Of a DNA stretch of 64,000 nucleotides, positions 34,316-43,364 are shown one piece after another. The notes beneath the pieces were generated by a model. The model made no database searches. It saw only the letters and a program-made list of their open reading frames with translations, and had not been told where the DNA came from. The DNA is from Clostridium pasteurianum (lineage in GTDB: Bacteria; Bacillota; Clostridia; Clostridiales; Clostridiaceae). The translations under genes and the position numbers were made by a program. The stretch covers positions 620,001-684,000 of the forward strand of contig NZ_MCGV01000001.1 of the NCBI RefSeq assembly GCF_001705235.1, in the 5' to 3' direction. Numbering within the stretch: position 1 is the first letter of the stretch; each line of letters opens with the position of its first letter.

Positions 34316-34768
34316 TTATTTTACTGCTACTTGAATTGTATCAATCTTCTGCTTTAACTGAATATTATCCTGCAAAGCATCCGATAACTTATTTTGCACT
34401 TCCTGCATTTGTGCTGTTTTCTATGCTTCATTTACTGGTATGTGTCCTAAATCATTCACAGCGCTTTTAATTGTAGCATCTATAAGAGCTTTCTTATTAT
34501 CATCAACAGTATAACATTCATTTCACTTAAAACATTAAGTACAACGGTTCCTGTGCCCTGTGCTCTTTGATCTTTACTTATATCACCTGCATGAGATAAC
34601 TGCTCTGCATAGCCCACTGCTATTTTAGCCCATTTTTCTATGATCTCAAGTACTTCGATTGCTGGATTACCTTGCATAACATCACTTGCAACATTTAAAA
34701 TTTTGTCTGCATCATCGACTATAGTTTTACCTGTGCTTATTGTGTTTTCTACACTAGTACGACCTTGT
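34316..34768 (-). pseudogene. Phage holin remnant (LL-H type)
   Basis: On the minus strand the frames read VENTISTGKTIVDDADKIL, then ALEIIEKWAKIAVGYAEQL-like sequence (EIIEKWAKIAVGYAEQLSHA), QRAQGTGTVVLNVLSEMN, and after one frameshift YTVDDNKKALIDATIKSAV, NDLGHIPVNEA, stop, KTAQMQEVQNKLSDALQDN. The W-AK-AV-YAEQ block and the alternating helix pattern fit the soluble part of LL-H family holins. It has at least one frameshift, one in-frame TAG, and a truncated 5' end where it meets the integrase fragment. It is a dead relic of lysis genes. Confidence 0.65.
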
Positions 34769-34769
34769 A

Positions 34770-35047
34770 ATGGTATGGCAAGATGGAAAGTATATTCATC
34801 CTATGTATTACACACTAATAAAATAAAAAAAGTTCTTAAAAATGCTAATATTGATAAAAACATAAGATTTCATGATTTACGGCATACAAATGCAACTCTA
34901 TTAATATCCCGTGGGATAAGCTTAAAGGTAATTCAAGAACGTCTTGGTCATAAAGATTTTTCAACCACTACAAATATTTATTCCCATGTCACTAAAAAAA
35001 TGCAAGAGAACGCCACAAACGAGCTTTCTAAAATTTTAAATAAATAG
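34770..35047 (+). pseudogene. C-terminal fragment of a phage tyrosine integrase
   Basis: The frame reads NKIKKVLKNANIDKNIRFHD, LRHTNATLLISRGISLKVIQ, ERLGHKDFSTTTNIYSHV, ending LSKILNK. It includes the HDLRH box (Arg II region), GH and the nucleophilic Tyr (IYSH). The N-terminal SAM-like domain and first catalytic Arg are missing. The fragment meets the opposite-strand holin remnant, and its 3' end lies about 20 bp from the shared terminator of rnpB. It is a relic of a prophage that probably used the end of rnpB, or DNA beside it, as attachment site. Confidence 0.82.
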
Positions 35048-35068
35048 GGTGGCAAAACGATGGCAAAA

Positions 35069-35100
35069 TAAAAACACTAAGTACGAAACCTAGTGTTTTC
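35069..35100. terminator. Terminator shared by rnpB and the integrase remnant
   Basis: AAAACACTA and TAGTGTTTT form a 9-bp perfect stem with an 11-base loop. Runs of A and T flank it so it can act on both strands. It lies directly at the rnpB 3' end. Confidence 0.75.
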
Positions 35101-35448
35101 AATGGACGACTAAACCTGTAAGCCGAGTTCTGTATTTGACAATCATCTATCTAGACCCTATGTTACCATAAGGTTCAAGCGATACTACCCGGAAGCGGGA
35201 CGGGCCACCCCAAAATGCTTCCCTATTCGATCTTGCTCCAAGTGGGGTTTACATAGCCGCAAAGTCGCCAATGCGCTGGTGGGCTCTTACCTCACCTTTC
35301 CACCCTTACCACTTTAAAAGTGGCGGTATATCTCTGTTGCACTTTCCTTCAAGTTGCCTTGACCGGGAGTTACCCGGCACCCTGCCCTATGGAGCTCGGA
35401 CTTTCCTCTCCTACTTAAAAAGTAGCAGCGATTGTCTGGTTTACTCGC
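35101..35448 (-). ncRNA. rnpB: RNase P RNA
   Basis: On the minus strand the RNA begins near AGCGAGTAAACCAGACAATC and has the conserved core GAGGAAAGTCCGAGCTCC (P4 5' strand), AGGGCAGGGTGCC, GTGGAAAGGTGAGGTAAGAG, and the 3' part CAGAACTCGGCTTACAGG. P4 pairing between AGGAAAGTCCGAGC and the 3' GCTTACAG region is preserved. Length of about 348 fits. It cleaves tRNA 5' leaders with RnpA protein. The 3' end is followed by a terminator shared with an integrase remnant. Confidence 0.95.
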
Positions 35449-35454
35449 TTAATT

Positions 35455-35483
35455 ATAATATCACAAATACTATTCTATATCAA
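35455..35483 (-). promoter_or_regulatory. rnpB promoter
   Basis: Minus strand TTGATA (35478 to 35483), 17-bp spacer, TATTAT (35455 to 35460). The predicted start matches the RNA 5' end near 35448. Confidence 0.65.
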
Positions 35484-35507
35484 TGGAAATTTTTGTATTT
35501 TACAAAA

Positions 35508-36266
35508 TTAAGCCTTTATTCTTTTTCGTGATTTTCTTTTTATCTTTCCTTCGCTTTTATCGTAATACAAAATTATCCCGCAGTTATCACAGTGAACAAT
35601 GCTGCTGCCATTCATTAAACTGTCTACAGTCATGGAGGAAACTTTCATTCTACATCCGCCACATGTTTCGCCATTTAATTTAGCCACTGCACAGCTTTTT
35701 CTTTTCATTAAATTAGCTATTTCATCAAGTAAATTTTGTGGAATTTTACTCTTTATCTCCTCTATTTTTAATTCTGCTGCTTTAATATCTCCTCTTGCTT
35801 TTTCTACCTTACCGCTAGTTTTTACCTTATAATCATAAAAATTATCCTTTATGTTTAAAAGTTTCATCCTTAAATCTTCTATTTCCTTTTTTATCTTTTC
35901 CTCTTCATCCAATAAATCAACCGCTTTTTCTTCCATCTTCTTCAAACTCAATTTTTCTGTTTCAATAACAGTTTCCAATTTCTTTATAAGATTTAAATCA
36001 GAGCCCGCTTTATTGTATAATTCAAATTCATCATTTTCTAACTTTTCTCTCTCTCGTCTAAGTTCTAAACTTATAGAAACATAGCCTTCTTTTATCTTCT
36101 TTAGTTTATTTCCACTTTGCAAATAATTTTCTTTTGCAGTTTCAAACTCATTTTTTAACTTTTTTAATAGATAGATATATGAGCCATCTTTAAGTATTTT
36201 TTTGCTTTCTTTTATGAGGTCATAATTTTGTTGAATTAAATATGCTAGTTCTATATCATTATTCAT
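35508..36266 (-). CDS. C4-type zinc-ribbon coiled-coil protein (COG1579 family)
   Basis: 252 residues. Residues about 20 to 195 are coiled coil (LKKLKNEFETAKENYLQSGN, KLETVIETEKLSLKKMEEKA). Residues about 200 to 240 form a zinc ribbon: Cys in ETCGGCRMKV, then IVHCDNCGIILYYD. This matches the zf-RING_7/YacL-type proteins that follow NIF3 genes in Clostridium. A nucleic-acid binding role is suspected, function unproven. The upstream gene in transcription order is the NIF3-like gene, 84 bp away. SD AGGAGGGG. Confidence 0.8.
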   Translation of the reverse strand: MNNDIELAYLIQQNYDLIKESKKILKDGSYIYLLKKLKNEFETAKENYLQSGNKLKKIKEGYVSISLELRREREKLENDEFELYNKAGSDLNLIKKLETVIETEKLSLKKMEEKAVDLLDEEEKIKKEIEDLRMKLLNIKDNFYDYKVKTSGKVEKARGDIKAAELKIEEIKSKIPQNLLDEIANLMKRKSCAVAKLNGETCGGCRMKVSSMTVDSLMNGSSIVHCDNCGIILYYDKSEGKIKRKSRKRIKA

Positions 36267-36350
36267 ATTTACCCCTCCTATTTATATACATCTAAAGCAT
36301 TATTTACACCTTTTATATAAAAAATAAAAGTAGACATAGCAAAACTATAT

Positions 36351-37157
36351 CTACCTAAATCTGTACGGATCAATATTATTTTTAGACACTAAAACAGGAA
36401 CATTTAAGCCCCTTGTATTCAATGCTTTTTTTAACTTTTCGGACATAACTGCTACTGCCGGCCACTCTGTTCCAAAATGTCCTGCATCTATAATTCCTAT
36501 ATTCATTTCAGCATAATCACTTACATAATGATAAGAAGTGTCCCCTGTAATTATGCAGTCAACACCAGCTTTTCTGGCTTCCTCAAAGAAGTCCTGACCG
36601 CTTCCATTTATTACAGCAATACTCTTTATTTTCCTATCTTCATTTCCAGCATATCTTAAATTGCTAATCTTAAGCTTGGTTTTTACAATATCGCACAATT
36701 CCTTCAATGTAACTGACTCTGTTAGCTTAATAATTCTTCCAATTCCAGCTTCTTTTACTGCATTATTATCTTTAGATAAAAACTCAGTTTTATTAAATCC
36801 AAGAAGACTCACAATTGTGTCATTTACTCCGCCTTTAACGCTGTCTAAATTAGTGTGCGCTGCATAAACATTTATATTATTTTTTATTATCTTAATTATT
36901 TTTCTACCTAAGAGAGTTTCATTTGTTATGGAAGATGGCTTTCTAAATAGAATTGGATGATGTGCTACTATCATATTGCATTTATTCTCTACAGCTTCAT
37001 CTATGACTTTCATAGTGCAGTCAAGAGTCACTAATATAGAATGCACCTCTGCTTCCTTGTCCCCTATCATAAGCCCTACATTATCGTAATCTTCTTTTAA
37101 AGAAACAGGAGCAAAATCTTCTATTATATTGCACAAATCCTCTACTTTTAAAGACAT
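36351..37157 (-). CDS. NIF3-like protein (GTP cyclohydrolase I type 2/DUF34)
   Basis: 268 residues. Family motifs are present: the N-terminal VSLKEDYDNVGLMIGDKEAE, the metal-site MIVAHHPILFRKPSS with paired His, YAAHTNLDSVKGGVND, and the C-terminal DAGHFGTEWPAVAVMSEKLK with further metal residues. Members are metal-binding, and some seem to act in nucleotide or tRNA-linked repair. The ATG overlaps the trmK stop, so the two genes are translationally coupled, as in many Firmicutes. Confidence 0.9.
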   Translation of the reverse strand: MSLKVEDLCNIIEDFAPVSLKEDYDNVGLMIGDKEAEVHSILVTLDCTMKVIDEAVENKCNMIVAHHPILFRKPSSITNETLLGRKIIKIIKNNINVYAAHTNLDSVKGGVNDTIVSLLGFNKTEFLSKDNNAVKEAGIGRIIKLTESVTLKELCDIVKTKLKISNLRYAGNEDRKIKSIAVINGSGQDFFEEARKAGVDCIITGDTSYHYVSDYAEMNIGIIDAGHFGTEWPAVAVMSEKLKKALNTRGLNVPVLVSKNNIDPYRFR

Positions 37158-37837
37158 GATAACAACTCCTTAAGTTTATGTGATTTCAAAGTTAATTCCT
37201 TTTTTCTATTCAAAGCATTTACGCTGTCCTCATTTATATTATCGCATATTTTATTATATTTCTTTATCTTATAATCAATATACTCCTTTAAAAGAGGATG
37301 CTTCATTTCTATTAATTTTTCGCTTATTTCGTAATATATGTCATCTTTAACTTTCACATTAGAAGCATAACATACTTTTATTATCTCATAATATTTGCTT
37401 TCGTCAATACACAATTGTTCTCCTAATATGTTAAATCCTCTCTTATATAAATATTCTCTCAGTACTTCGGGATTTTGAACTGGCTGAAGGACAGCATATT
37501 TTAAGCTTTTGAATATATCAAGTCTTTCTTCAATTAAATCTCTTATCAAATTTCCGCCCATTCCAGCTATAACTACAGAATCCACTTCGCCCGTCTTTAA
37601 CACATTAAGACCTGACCCCAAGCGGCATTCTATTTTATCTTGAAGATCATACCTTCTTATGTTATTAGCAGCCTTTTTTAAAGGTCCTCTATTTATATCC
37701 GAAGCAATACATCTATTGCATATATTATTTTTCAATAAATATATAGGCAAATAAGCATGATCTGTACCTATGTCTCCAATAACTTCACACTTATCTATAA
37801 GTGAACTAATTACTTTAAGTCTATACGCTATTTCCAT
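37148..37837 (-). CDS. trmK: tRNA (adenine22-N1)-methyltransferase TrmK
   Basis: 229 residues. The class I SAM site is CEVIGDIGTDHAYLPIYLLK, with CIASDINRGPLKKAANNIRR and SVVIAGMGGNLIRDLI marking the catalytic core. This is the TrmK/COG2384 family that methylates A22 of tRNA in Gram-positive bacteria. It is coupled to the NIF3-like gene (10-bp overlap). C-terminal helices (residues about 160 to 225) complete the known fold. Confidence 0.9.
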   Translation of the reverse strand: MEIAYRLKVISSLIDKCEVIGDIGTDHAYLPIYLLKNNICNRCIASDINRGPLKKAANNIRRYDLQDKIECRLGSGLNVLKTGEVDSVVIAGMGGNLIRDLIEERLDIFKSLKYAVLQPVQNPEVLREYLYKRGFNILGEQLCIDESKYYEIIKVCYASNVKVKDDIYYEISEKLIEMKHPLLKEYIDYKIKKYNKICDNINEDSVNALNRKKELTLKSHKLKELLSCL

Positions 37838-37852
37838 TTAAAGCACCAACCT

Positions 37853-38749
37853 TCAGTGAATGTATATGTAAGTCATAAAAACTTTTACTTGAAATATTGA
37901 AAATACAATTGCTACTAAAAGACATCCATACATTAACCTATAAGCTATTTTTTTGCTGTATTTACTATATAGATAGGCTGCATAATACACACAGAAAAAT
38001 ATAGCCATATTGTATGCCCCGTACATCATTTGTTTAAAGGCAAACTCTCTTGCTGTTCCATACATTATAGGTTTAAACTTGGCATCGAAGCTTAAAGGCA
38101 TTTTAGATGGAATAACACCTTTCCAATATAATATAAAAGGAATTACTGTAATCATTAAAATTATTATTGAAATTAAGAAAGTTAATAAAACAAAACGTCT
38201 ATCATGACTCAAACTTACTTTTGCTTTTTTTTCATATTTCCAGCTGCTCAAAGGCAATTTACGTTCATTAAATACTTTCTCTATCTCATCTGGGTCTTCA
38301 GGTGAAATGCCATATATCCCATCATCGGTTTTCATATAAAATATATCCTTAGTCGATGTAGCAAACATATTGACTATTCCAATATCATTTACAAAAAACG
38401 TACCTAGAGCAAACATATTTCTTCCGTATCCCCATACCTTTACTCCCTTTACCTGTCCGTGGGAAACATTGTACATTCTAATATTTTTGAATGCTATGGT
38501 GATTTTTTTTATTCCAAAACACCATAATATGTATATATTATTTTTATCATAACAATATTTAAGGGTTAAACTTTTTATAATATAGTATACCTGGCACACA
38601 TCAAAAATCACAACAAATAGTTCTAGAATATTTAAGATTATATAATTATTCACAAACATACTGGTAATTACAAACAGCACATTTATTACTACCGTTATAG
38701 CGAATATACTTAAAGCAGAAAATCCTCTATGAACTTTTATATCGTACAA
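37853..38749 (-). CDS. Membrane protein with PH-like domain
   Basis: 298 residues. Two N-terminal membrane segments (ALSIFAITVVINVLFVITSM, IILNILELFVVIFDVCQVYY) precede a PH-like domain (residues about 65 to 165: YCYDKNNIYILWCFGIKKIT, IAFKNIRMYNVSHGQVKGVK, STKDIFYMKTDDGIYGISPE). Further membrane segments are at about residues 185 to 210, 245 to 265 and 270 to 290. The arrangement matches bacterial membrane-tethered PH-domain proteins of unknown role. It stands between rpoD and trmK and is separated from rpoD by a terminator. Confidence 0.75.
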   Translation of the reverse strand: MYDIKVHRGFSALSIFAITVVINVLFVITSMFVNNYIILNILELFVVIFDVCQVYYIIKSLTLKYCYDKNNIYILWCFGIKKITIAFKNIRMYNVSHGQVKGVKVWGYGRNMFALGTFFVNDIGIVNMFATSTKDIFYMKTDDGIYGISPEDPDEIEKVFNERKLPLSSWKYEKKAKVSLSHDRRFVLLTFLISIIILMITVIPFILYWKGVIPSKMPLSFDAKFKPIMYGTAREFAFKQMMYGAYNMAIFFCVYYAAYLYSKYSKKIAYRLMYGCLLVAIVFSIFQVKVFMTYIYIH

Positions 38750-38872
38750 CTTCTCACCTTCTTTTGTAATAATTATATCATAAATAGAAATAAGTGAAAA
38801 CCATTGCCTTTAGTACGTTACACACATAAAATTATTGTTTTCTACAATTTTATTTTAGTTCCCACAAAATTC

Positions 38873-38922
38873 CTAAAAATATTCCCCTGCTTTAAATTTA
38901 TACTATTCAAAACAGGGGAACA
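38873..38922 (-). terminator. Terminator of the dnaG-rpoD operon
   Basis: TTCCCCTG and CAGGGGAA form an 8-bp perfect stem. On the minus strand TATTTTT follows. It lies about 20 bp after the rpoD stop. Confidence 0.85.
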
Positions 38923-38940
38923 TTTTTTATTTATAATTTT

Positions 38941-40077
38941 CTAATCTAAATAATCTTTTAATTTCTTACTTCTACTTGGGTGTCTTAATTTTCTAAGGGC
39001 TTTAGCTTCTATCTGTCTTATTCTTTCCCTTGTAACGTTAAATTCTTTTCCAACTTCCTCAAGAGTTCTAGCTCTTCCATCATCAAGACCAAATCTAAGT
39101 CTTAAAACTTTTTCTTCTCTAGGGGTTAATGTATTTAAGATTTTAAGAAGTTGTTCCTTTAACATTCTAAATGCAGCAGCATCTGCAGGAGCTGGAGCAT
39201 CATCATCTGGAATAAAGTCACCTAAGTGGCTATCTTCTTCTTCACCTATAGGAGTTTCAAGTGACACTGGTTCCTGAGCAATTTTCATTATTTCTCTTAC
39301 CTTGTCAACTGGCATCTCCATTATTTTAGCAATTTCTTCTGGTTGAGGCTCTCTACCTAATTCTTGAAGTAGCTGCCTTGAAACTCTTATTAACTTGTTT
39401 ATAGTTTCAACCATATGAACTGGAATTCTTATAGTTCTTGCTTGATCCGCTATAGCTCTTGTTATAGCCTGCCTAATCCACCATGTAGCATAAGTACTAA
39501 ATTTAAATCCTTTTGTAAAATCAAACTTTTCTACTGCCTTAATAAGTCCTAAATTTCCTTCCTGAATTAAATCAAGAAAAAGCATTCCTCTTCCAACATA
39601 CCTTTTAGCTATACTTACAACGAGTCTTAAATTAGCTTCAGCAAGCTTTTTTCTAGCTCTCATATCACCATTGTTAATTCTTTGTGCTAAATCTATTTCT
39701 TCTTCTGGTGACAAAAGTGGCACTTTACCGATCTCTTTAAGGTACATTCTTACAGGATCATCTATAGCTATACCTTCAGGTACTGATAAATCTAATTCTT
39801 CCTCTTCTACTTCTATTTCGTGCATATCGCCCACTACTTCTACGCCTACAGATTCAAGTACTTCATAAATCTTTTCTATCTGTTCTGGGCTTAAATCCAC
39901 TTCCTGAAGTTCATCCATTATTTCTTTATAAGTTAAACTTCCACTTTTTTTACCTTTATCTATTAAATTTTTGACAATTTTCATCTTTTCATTTTTATCT
40001 TTAATGGTTTGTTCTTTTGATACCTTTTTTGAGTTTTTCTTTGTTCCTCCGTTTTTAACTTCAGTTTTACTTTTCAT
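38941..40077 (-). CDS. rpoD: RNA polymerase primary sigma factor
   Basis: 378 residues, with no non-conserved insertion, as in Firmicutes. Region 1.1 is at the N-terminus after a Lys-rich head; region 1.2 is [20 protein letters not shown]; region 2 is [20 protein letters not shown]; region 3 follows with [12 protein letters not shown]; region 4 is [20 protein letters not shown] and [20 protein letters not shown]. It directs housekeeping transcription. It follows dnaG by 24 bp, the standard operon. SD GGAGG. Confidence 0.97.
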   Translation of the reverse strand: MKSKTEVKNGGTKKNSKKVSKEQTIKDKNEKMKIVKNLIDKGKKSGSLTYKEIMDELQEVDLSPEQIEKIYEVLESVGVEVVGDMHEIEVEEEELDLSVPEGIAIDDPVRMYLKEIGKVPLLSPEEEIDLAQRINNGDMRARKKLAEANLRLVVSIAKRYVGRGMLFLDLIQEGNLGLIKAVEKFDFTKGFKFSTYATWWIRQAITRAIADQARTIRIPVHMVETINKLIRVSRQLLQELGREPQPEEIAKIMEMPVDKVREIMKIAQEPVSLETPIGEEEDSHLGDFIPDDDAPAPADAAAFRMLKEQLLKILNTLTPREEKVLRLRFGLDDGRARTLEEVGKEFNVTRERIRQIEAKALRKLRHPSRSKKLKDYLD

Positions 40078-40101
40078 TAATGAAAACCTCCTTCCGTTAC
40101 T

Positions 40102-41892
40102 CTATAGATTGTCTAACTGCTTTTGAATTGCTTCCATCTTTTTAATAAGTTCAAGGGTCTCATCAAACAATCCTTTTTCCTCAAGGTCTTTAATTTCACT
40201 CATAATCTTTTTCTTTGACTCCTCTAATTTGAATTTTTTAATATTAATAATAAAATCATCCACAAGATTTTTAACATTATTTTCTGAAAGTATTATATTT
40301 TCTTCTTCAATTTTTATAATCTCAGAAGAACTAGAAGCATCATCGCATTTTGATTCAATGAAATTAAACTTACTCTTAACATTACCATTTAAATTTTCCT
40401 TATAATCCAGTATAATGTTATATATCTTCTTATGACTATCCATCATAAAGTCACTTGCACTAATTTTAGCTGTTATGTAGCCGCATATTTCTTCATACTG
40501 TACCATTAATTTTATTAAGCATCTCTCTGACTTAACATATGCGGATTCTACATATAAATTTTGTCCATAGTTGCTAATTTTATTCAAGTTTTCAATTTTA
40601 TTGCTAGTTTTCTTTATATCAGTAGTAATCAAATCATAAATTGCTTGTTCTCTTATACCGGTCTGTTCTGAAACCTTTTTAATATAAATATCCTTTTCTA
40701 CGGGATCCAAGTTTTCAATTATTTCAGAAACATCCCTTACATACTTTATAATGCCTTCATTATCTTTTAGATTAGCATTTTCATGAATTCTATTTATTCT
40801 ATAATCCACAATAGACACAGCATTTTCTACAAGCTTCATAAAAGCAGCCTTACCATTTCTTCTCACAAACTCATCCGGATCTTTTCCGTCCGGTATTTTT
40901 ATTACTCTTACATCAAATCCTGTATTCTTTAGTATATCAAATCCCCTAAGTGTGGCTGTTTGACCCGCCGCATCAGCATCATACGATATTACTACCTTAT
41001 CAGCGTACCTTTTTAAAAGTCTTGCTTGATCCTTTGTAAGTGCTGTGCCAAGTGACGCCACCGCATTATTTATACCATATTGATGTAAAGATATACAGTC
41101 CATATACCCCTCTACAATTATAAATGTATTTCCTATGTTGCCTTTTATTGCAAAATTAAGTCCATAAAGATTAGTTCCCTTTTTAAATAAATCTGTTTCA
41201 GGTGAATTTAAATATTTAGGTTTTGAGTCATCTAGTACCCTACCTCCAAAACCTATTACCTTCCCCTTATAATTAAATACAGGAAATATAACCCTATTTC
41301 TAAACCTGTCATAGACAGCCCTATCCTTTTTTATTATGAGTCCTGCCTTTATAAGATCCAATTCTGTATATCCTTTAGACTTCATAAAATTAAGGAGCTG
41401 TCTCCAATCATTCTTAGCGTACCCAAGACCAAATTTTCTCATAGTAGCCTCAGTAATTCCCCTATCCAAAAAGTATTTTTTTGCTTTTGGATTTGAATTT
41501 AAATTTCTAAAAAAATACCTTGCTGCTTCAACATTTATAGTATACAATTTATCATATTTTTCTTTGTTTTTACTGTACTTTTTACTATTGCTATCTTCGA
41601 TGGTTATATTAACCCTATCTGCGAGATACTTAACAGCCTCTACAAAAGAAAAATTTCTAGTTTTCATTACAAATGTTATCACGTTACCAGCTTCACCACA
41701 GCCAAAGCATTTATATATTTGCTTATCTTGAGAAACGCTAAATGACGGTGTTTTCTCATGATGAAATGGGCAAAGTCCGGAATAACTGCGTCCTGTATGT
41801 TTAAGCTTTACCTTTTCAGATACAATATCGACAATATCATTTAAATCTTTAACCTTTTGAATTATATCTTCACTTATAATAAGACATTCCAC
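40102..41892 (-). CDS. dnaG: DNA primase
   Basis: 596 residues from a GTG at 41892 (MECLIISEDIIQKVKDLNDI). The CHC2 zinc finger spans about residues 40 to 70 (LCPFHHEKTPSFSVSQDKQI, KCFGCGEAGNVITFVM). The Toprim domain includes FIIVEGYMDCISLHQYG and VVISYDADAAGQTATLRGFD, whose acidic residues bind Mg. The C-terminal helicase-binding domain covers the last 180 residues. It makes primers for lagging-strand replication. The start site has AGG directly upstream, so the ribosome binding is weak. Confidence 0.95.
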   Translation of the reverse strand: MECLIISEDIIQKVKDLNDIVDIVSEKVKLKHTGRSYSGLCPFHHEKTPSFSVSQDKQIYKCFGCGEAGNVITFVMKTRNFSFVEAVKYLADRVNITIEDSNSKKYSKNKEKYDKLYTINVEAARYFFRNLNSNPKAKKYFLDRGITEATMRKFGLGYAKNDWRQLLNFMKSKGYTELDLIKAGLIIKKDRAVYDRFRNRVIFPVFNYKGKVIGFGGRVLDDSKPKYLNSPETDLFKKGTNLYGLNFAIKGNIGNTFIIVEGYMDCISLHQYGINNAVASLGTALTKDQARLLKRYADKVVISYDADAAGQTATLRGFDILKNTGFDVRVIKIPDGKDPDEFVRRNGKAAFMKLVENAVSIVDYRINRIHENANLKDNEGIIKYVRDVSEIIENLDPVEKDIYIKKVSEQTGIREQAIYDLITTDIKKTSNKIENLNKISNYGQNLYVESAYVKSERCLIKLMVQYEEICGYITAKISASDFMMDSHKKIYNIILDYKENLNGNVKSKFNFIESKCDDASSSSEIIKIEEENIILSENNVKNLVDDFIINIKKFKLEESKKKIMSEIKDLEEKGLFDETLELIKKMEAIQKQLDNL

Positions 41893-42190
41893 CCTAATAA
41901 CTAATTTCCTATGAGCATAATTATATTCGACAAAAATATTTCAAATCCTTCTTTTTTAAGAATTATGCCTTAAAATTATAGCATTATCCATTTTACTATT
42001 CCTAGTTTACCAATGAATAGTGGTTTTTATTCTAAATTTGAAAAAATATAGAAAATTTTTTTATTTAATTTTTTAATTTATACTCTCAAATAAATTCTTG
42101 ATAAATGTTCAAATTCCTTCTATTTAAATGTATATTATTTATTTTTTTTTAATATCATAATATATAAGATAATTTTTAGGAAGTGATATA

Positions 42191-43258
42191 GTGCCTGAAA
42201 AAGTTAACTCCCAGCACATTCTTCTGCCAGAAGCTTCAATAAAAAAATATATACTGCCAAAATATAATCTTAAGAATCCTGAGATAATGCAAATAAAATT
42301 TAAAGATACTGACAAGCAAAGAGCTGTATATAAAGTAACTTCAAACTCTAAAAAATACTGTTTAAAAAAGGTATATTATAATAAGGAAGAACTTCTATTT
42401 GTATATTCCACAACTGAATGGTTCTTCAGACATGGAATAAATGTGACAAGGATTTTACCAACAATAGATAATTCCCGTTTTGTAATATATTCAGATATGA
42501 TTTTCATTTTAATGCCCTGGATTGATGGGAGAAAATGCAATTATGATAAAAAAGAAGATATATTCACATCAGCCAAAAATTTAGCTCACATGCATAAATG
42601 TTCTCATACCTTTTTTGCAATACAAAATAGTTCTATTAGGCATGGATTTGAAAATATATATTTATCAAATAAAAAACACTTTGAACAAACCCTACTATTT
42701 TTGAATAAAGCTTATGAAATTAACGATTCTTTTTCAAAAATTGTACTAAAAAACTCCGATTCATTTATAAAACTCGCTAAAATAGCATTAGGTGCTTCAT
42801 CAAAAATACAAAGCGAAAATCTAAAAAAAAGCTTATGCCATCTTGACTATGTAAATAAAAATATAATTTTTGATAATAGTAATCATATTTGGATAATAGA
42901 TCTTGATAAGTGTAAATTTGATTATTCAGTTCATGATATATCTTATTTCTTAAGAAGAATAATGAAAAGAGATAACACAGTATGGAACAGCGAACTATTA
43001 ATAAACACCTTAAATTCGTACGAATCTATCAATCCATTAAACCTAGATGAATATCTTTATATATTATCTGCTTTGGTCTTTCCTCAAAAATTTTGGAAGA
43101 TATGTAAAGATTACTATAACAATATAAATAAATGCAATAAATCTGCTTTTATAAATTTAATAAAAGGCACTACAAAACATAGTGAGCCTCATATAGACTT
43201 TGCTCATACTTTTTGCAATTATATAGGTGGTAAGTTTAAAATAAATTTAAATTTATAA
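42191..43258 (+). CDS. CotS/CotI-type spore coat kinase-like protein
   Basis: 355 residues from a GTG at 42191 with AGGAAGTGA upstream. The protein has an aminoglycoside phosphotransferase-like fold: AVYKVTSNSKKYCLKKVYYN (beta strand and Lys), FILMPWIDGRKCNYDKKED, and the catalytic LCHLDYVNKNIIF followed by HIWIIDLDKCKFDYSVHDIS. This is the CotS/YutH/YsxE group seen in spore formers next to dnaG in C. acetobutylicum. It is transcribed divergently from dnaG. The target is unknown. His-Leu-Asp and the Asp of IIDLD are conserved, so kinase activity is possible. Confidence 0.82.
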   Translation: MPEKVNSQHILLPEASIKKYILPKYNLKNPEIMQIKFKDTDKQRAVYKVTSNSKKYCLKKVYYNKEELLFVYSTTEWFFRHGINVTRILPTIDNSRFVIYSDMIFILMPWIDGRKCNYDKKEDIFTSAKNLAHMHKCSHTFFAIQNSSIRHGFENIYLSNKKHFEQTLLFLNKAYEINDSFSKIVLKNSDSFIKLAKIALGASSKIQSENLKKSLCHLDYVNKNIIFDNSNHIWIIDLDKCKFDYSVHDISYFLRRIMKRDNTVWNSELLINTLNSYESINPLNLDEYLYILSALVFPQKFWKICKDYYNNINKCNKSAFINLIKGTTKHSEPHIDFAHTFCNYIGGKFKINLNL

Positions 43259-43283
43259 ACATTATATAATTCGTAAATTATAT

Positions 43284-43337
43284 ATAGGTGATAAAACCCG
43301 CAGTACAACTTATGATTCTTTGCAGTTTATCACCTAT
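43284..43337. terminator. Bidirectional terminator
   Basis: Perfect 12-bp arms ATAGGTGATAAA and TTTATCACCTAT with a 30-base loop, between converging genes. TTTATTTT follows on the plus strand. Confidence 0.75.
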
Positions 43338-43364
43338 TTATTTTAAGCTTTAACATAAAGTCAT

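Noticed and set aside
34640-34768. N-terminal part of the 135-codon plus-strand frame
   Set aside because: This part is antisense to the holin remnant. Only the segment after about 34,770 is integrase.
41893-42190. Possible riboswitch or small RNA between dnaG and the CotS-like gene
   Set aside because: Only AT-rich DNA; no conserved fold or motif could be recognised.
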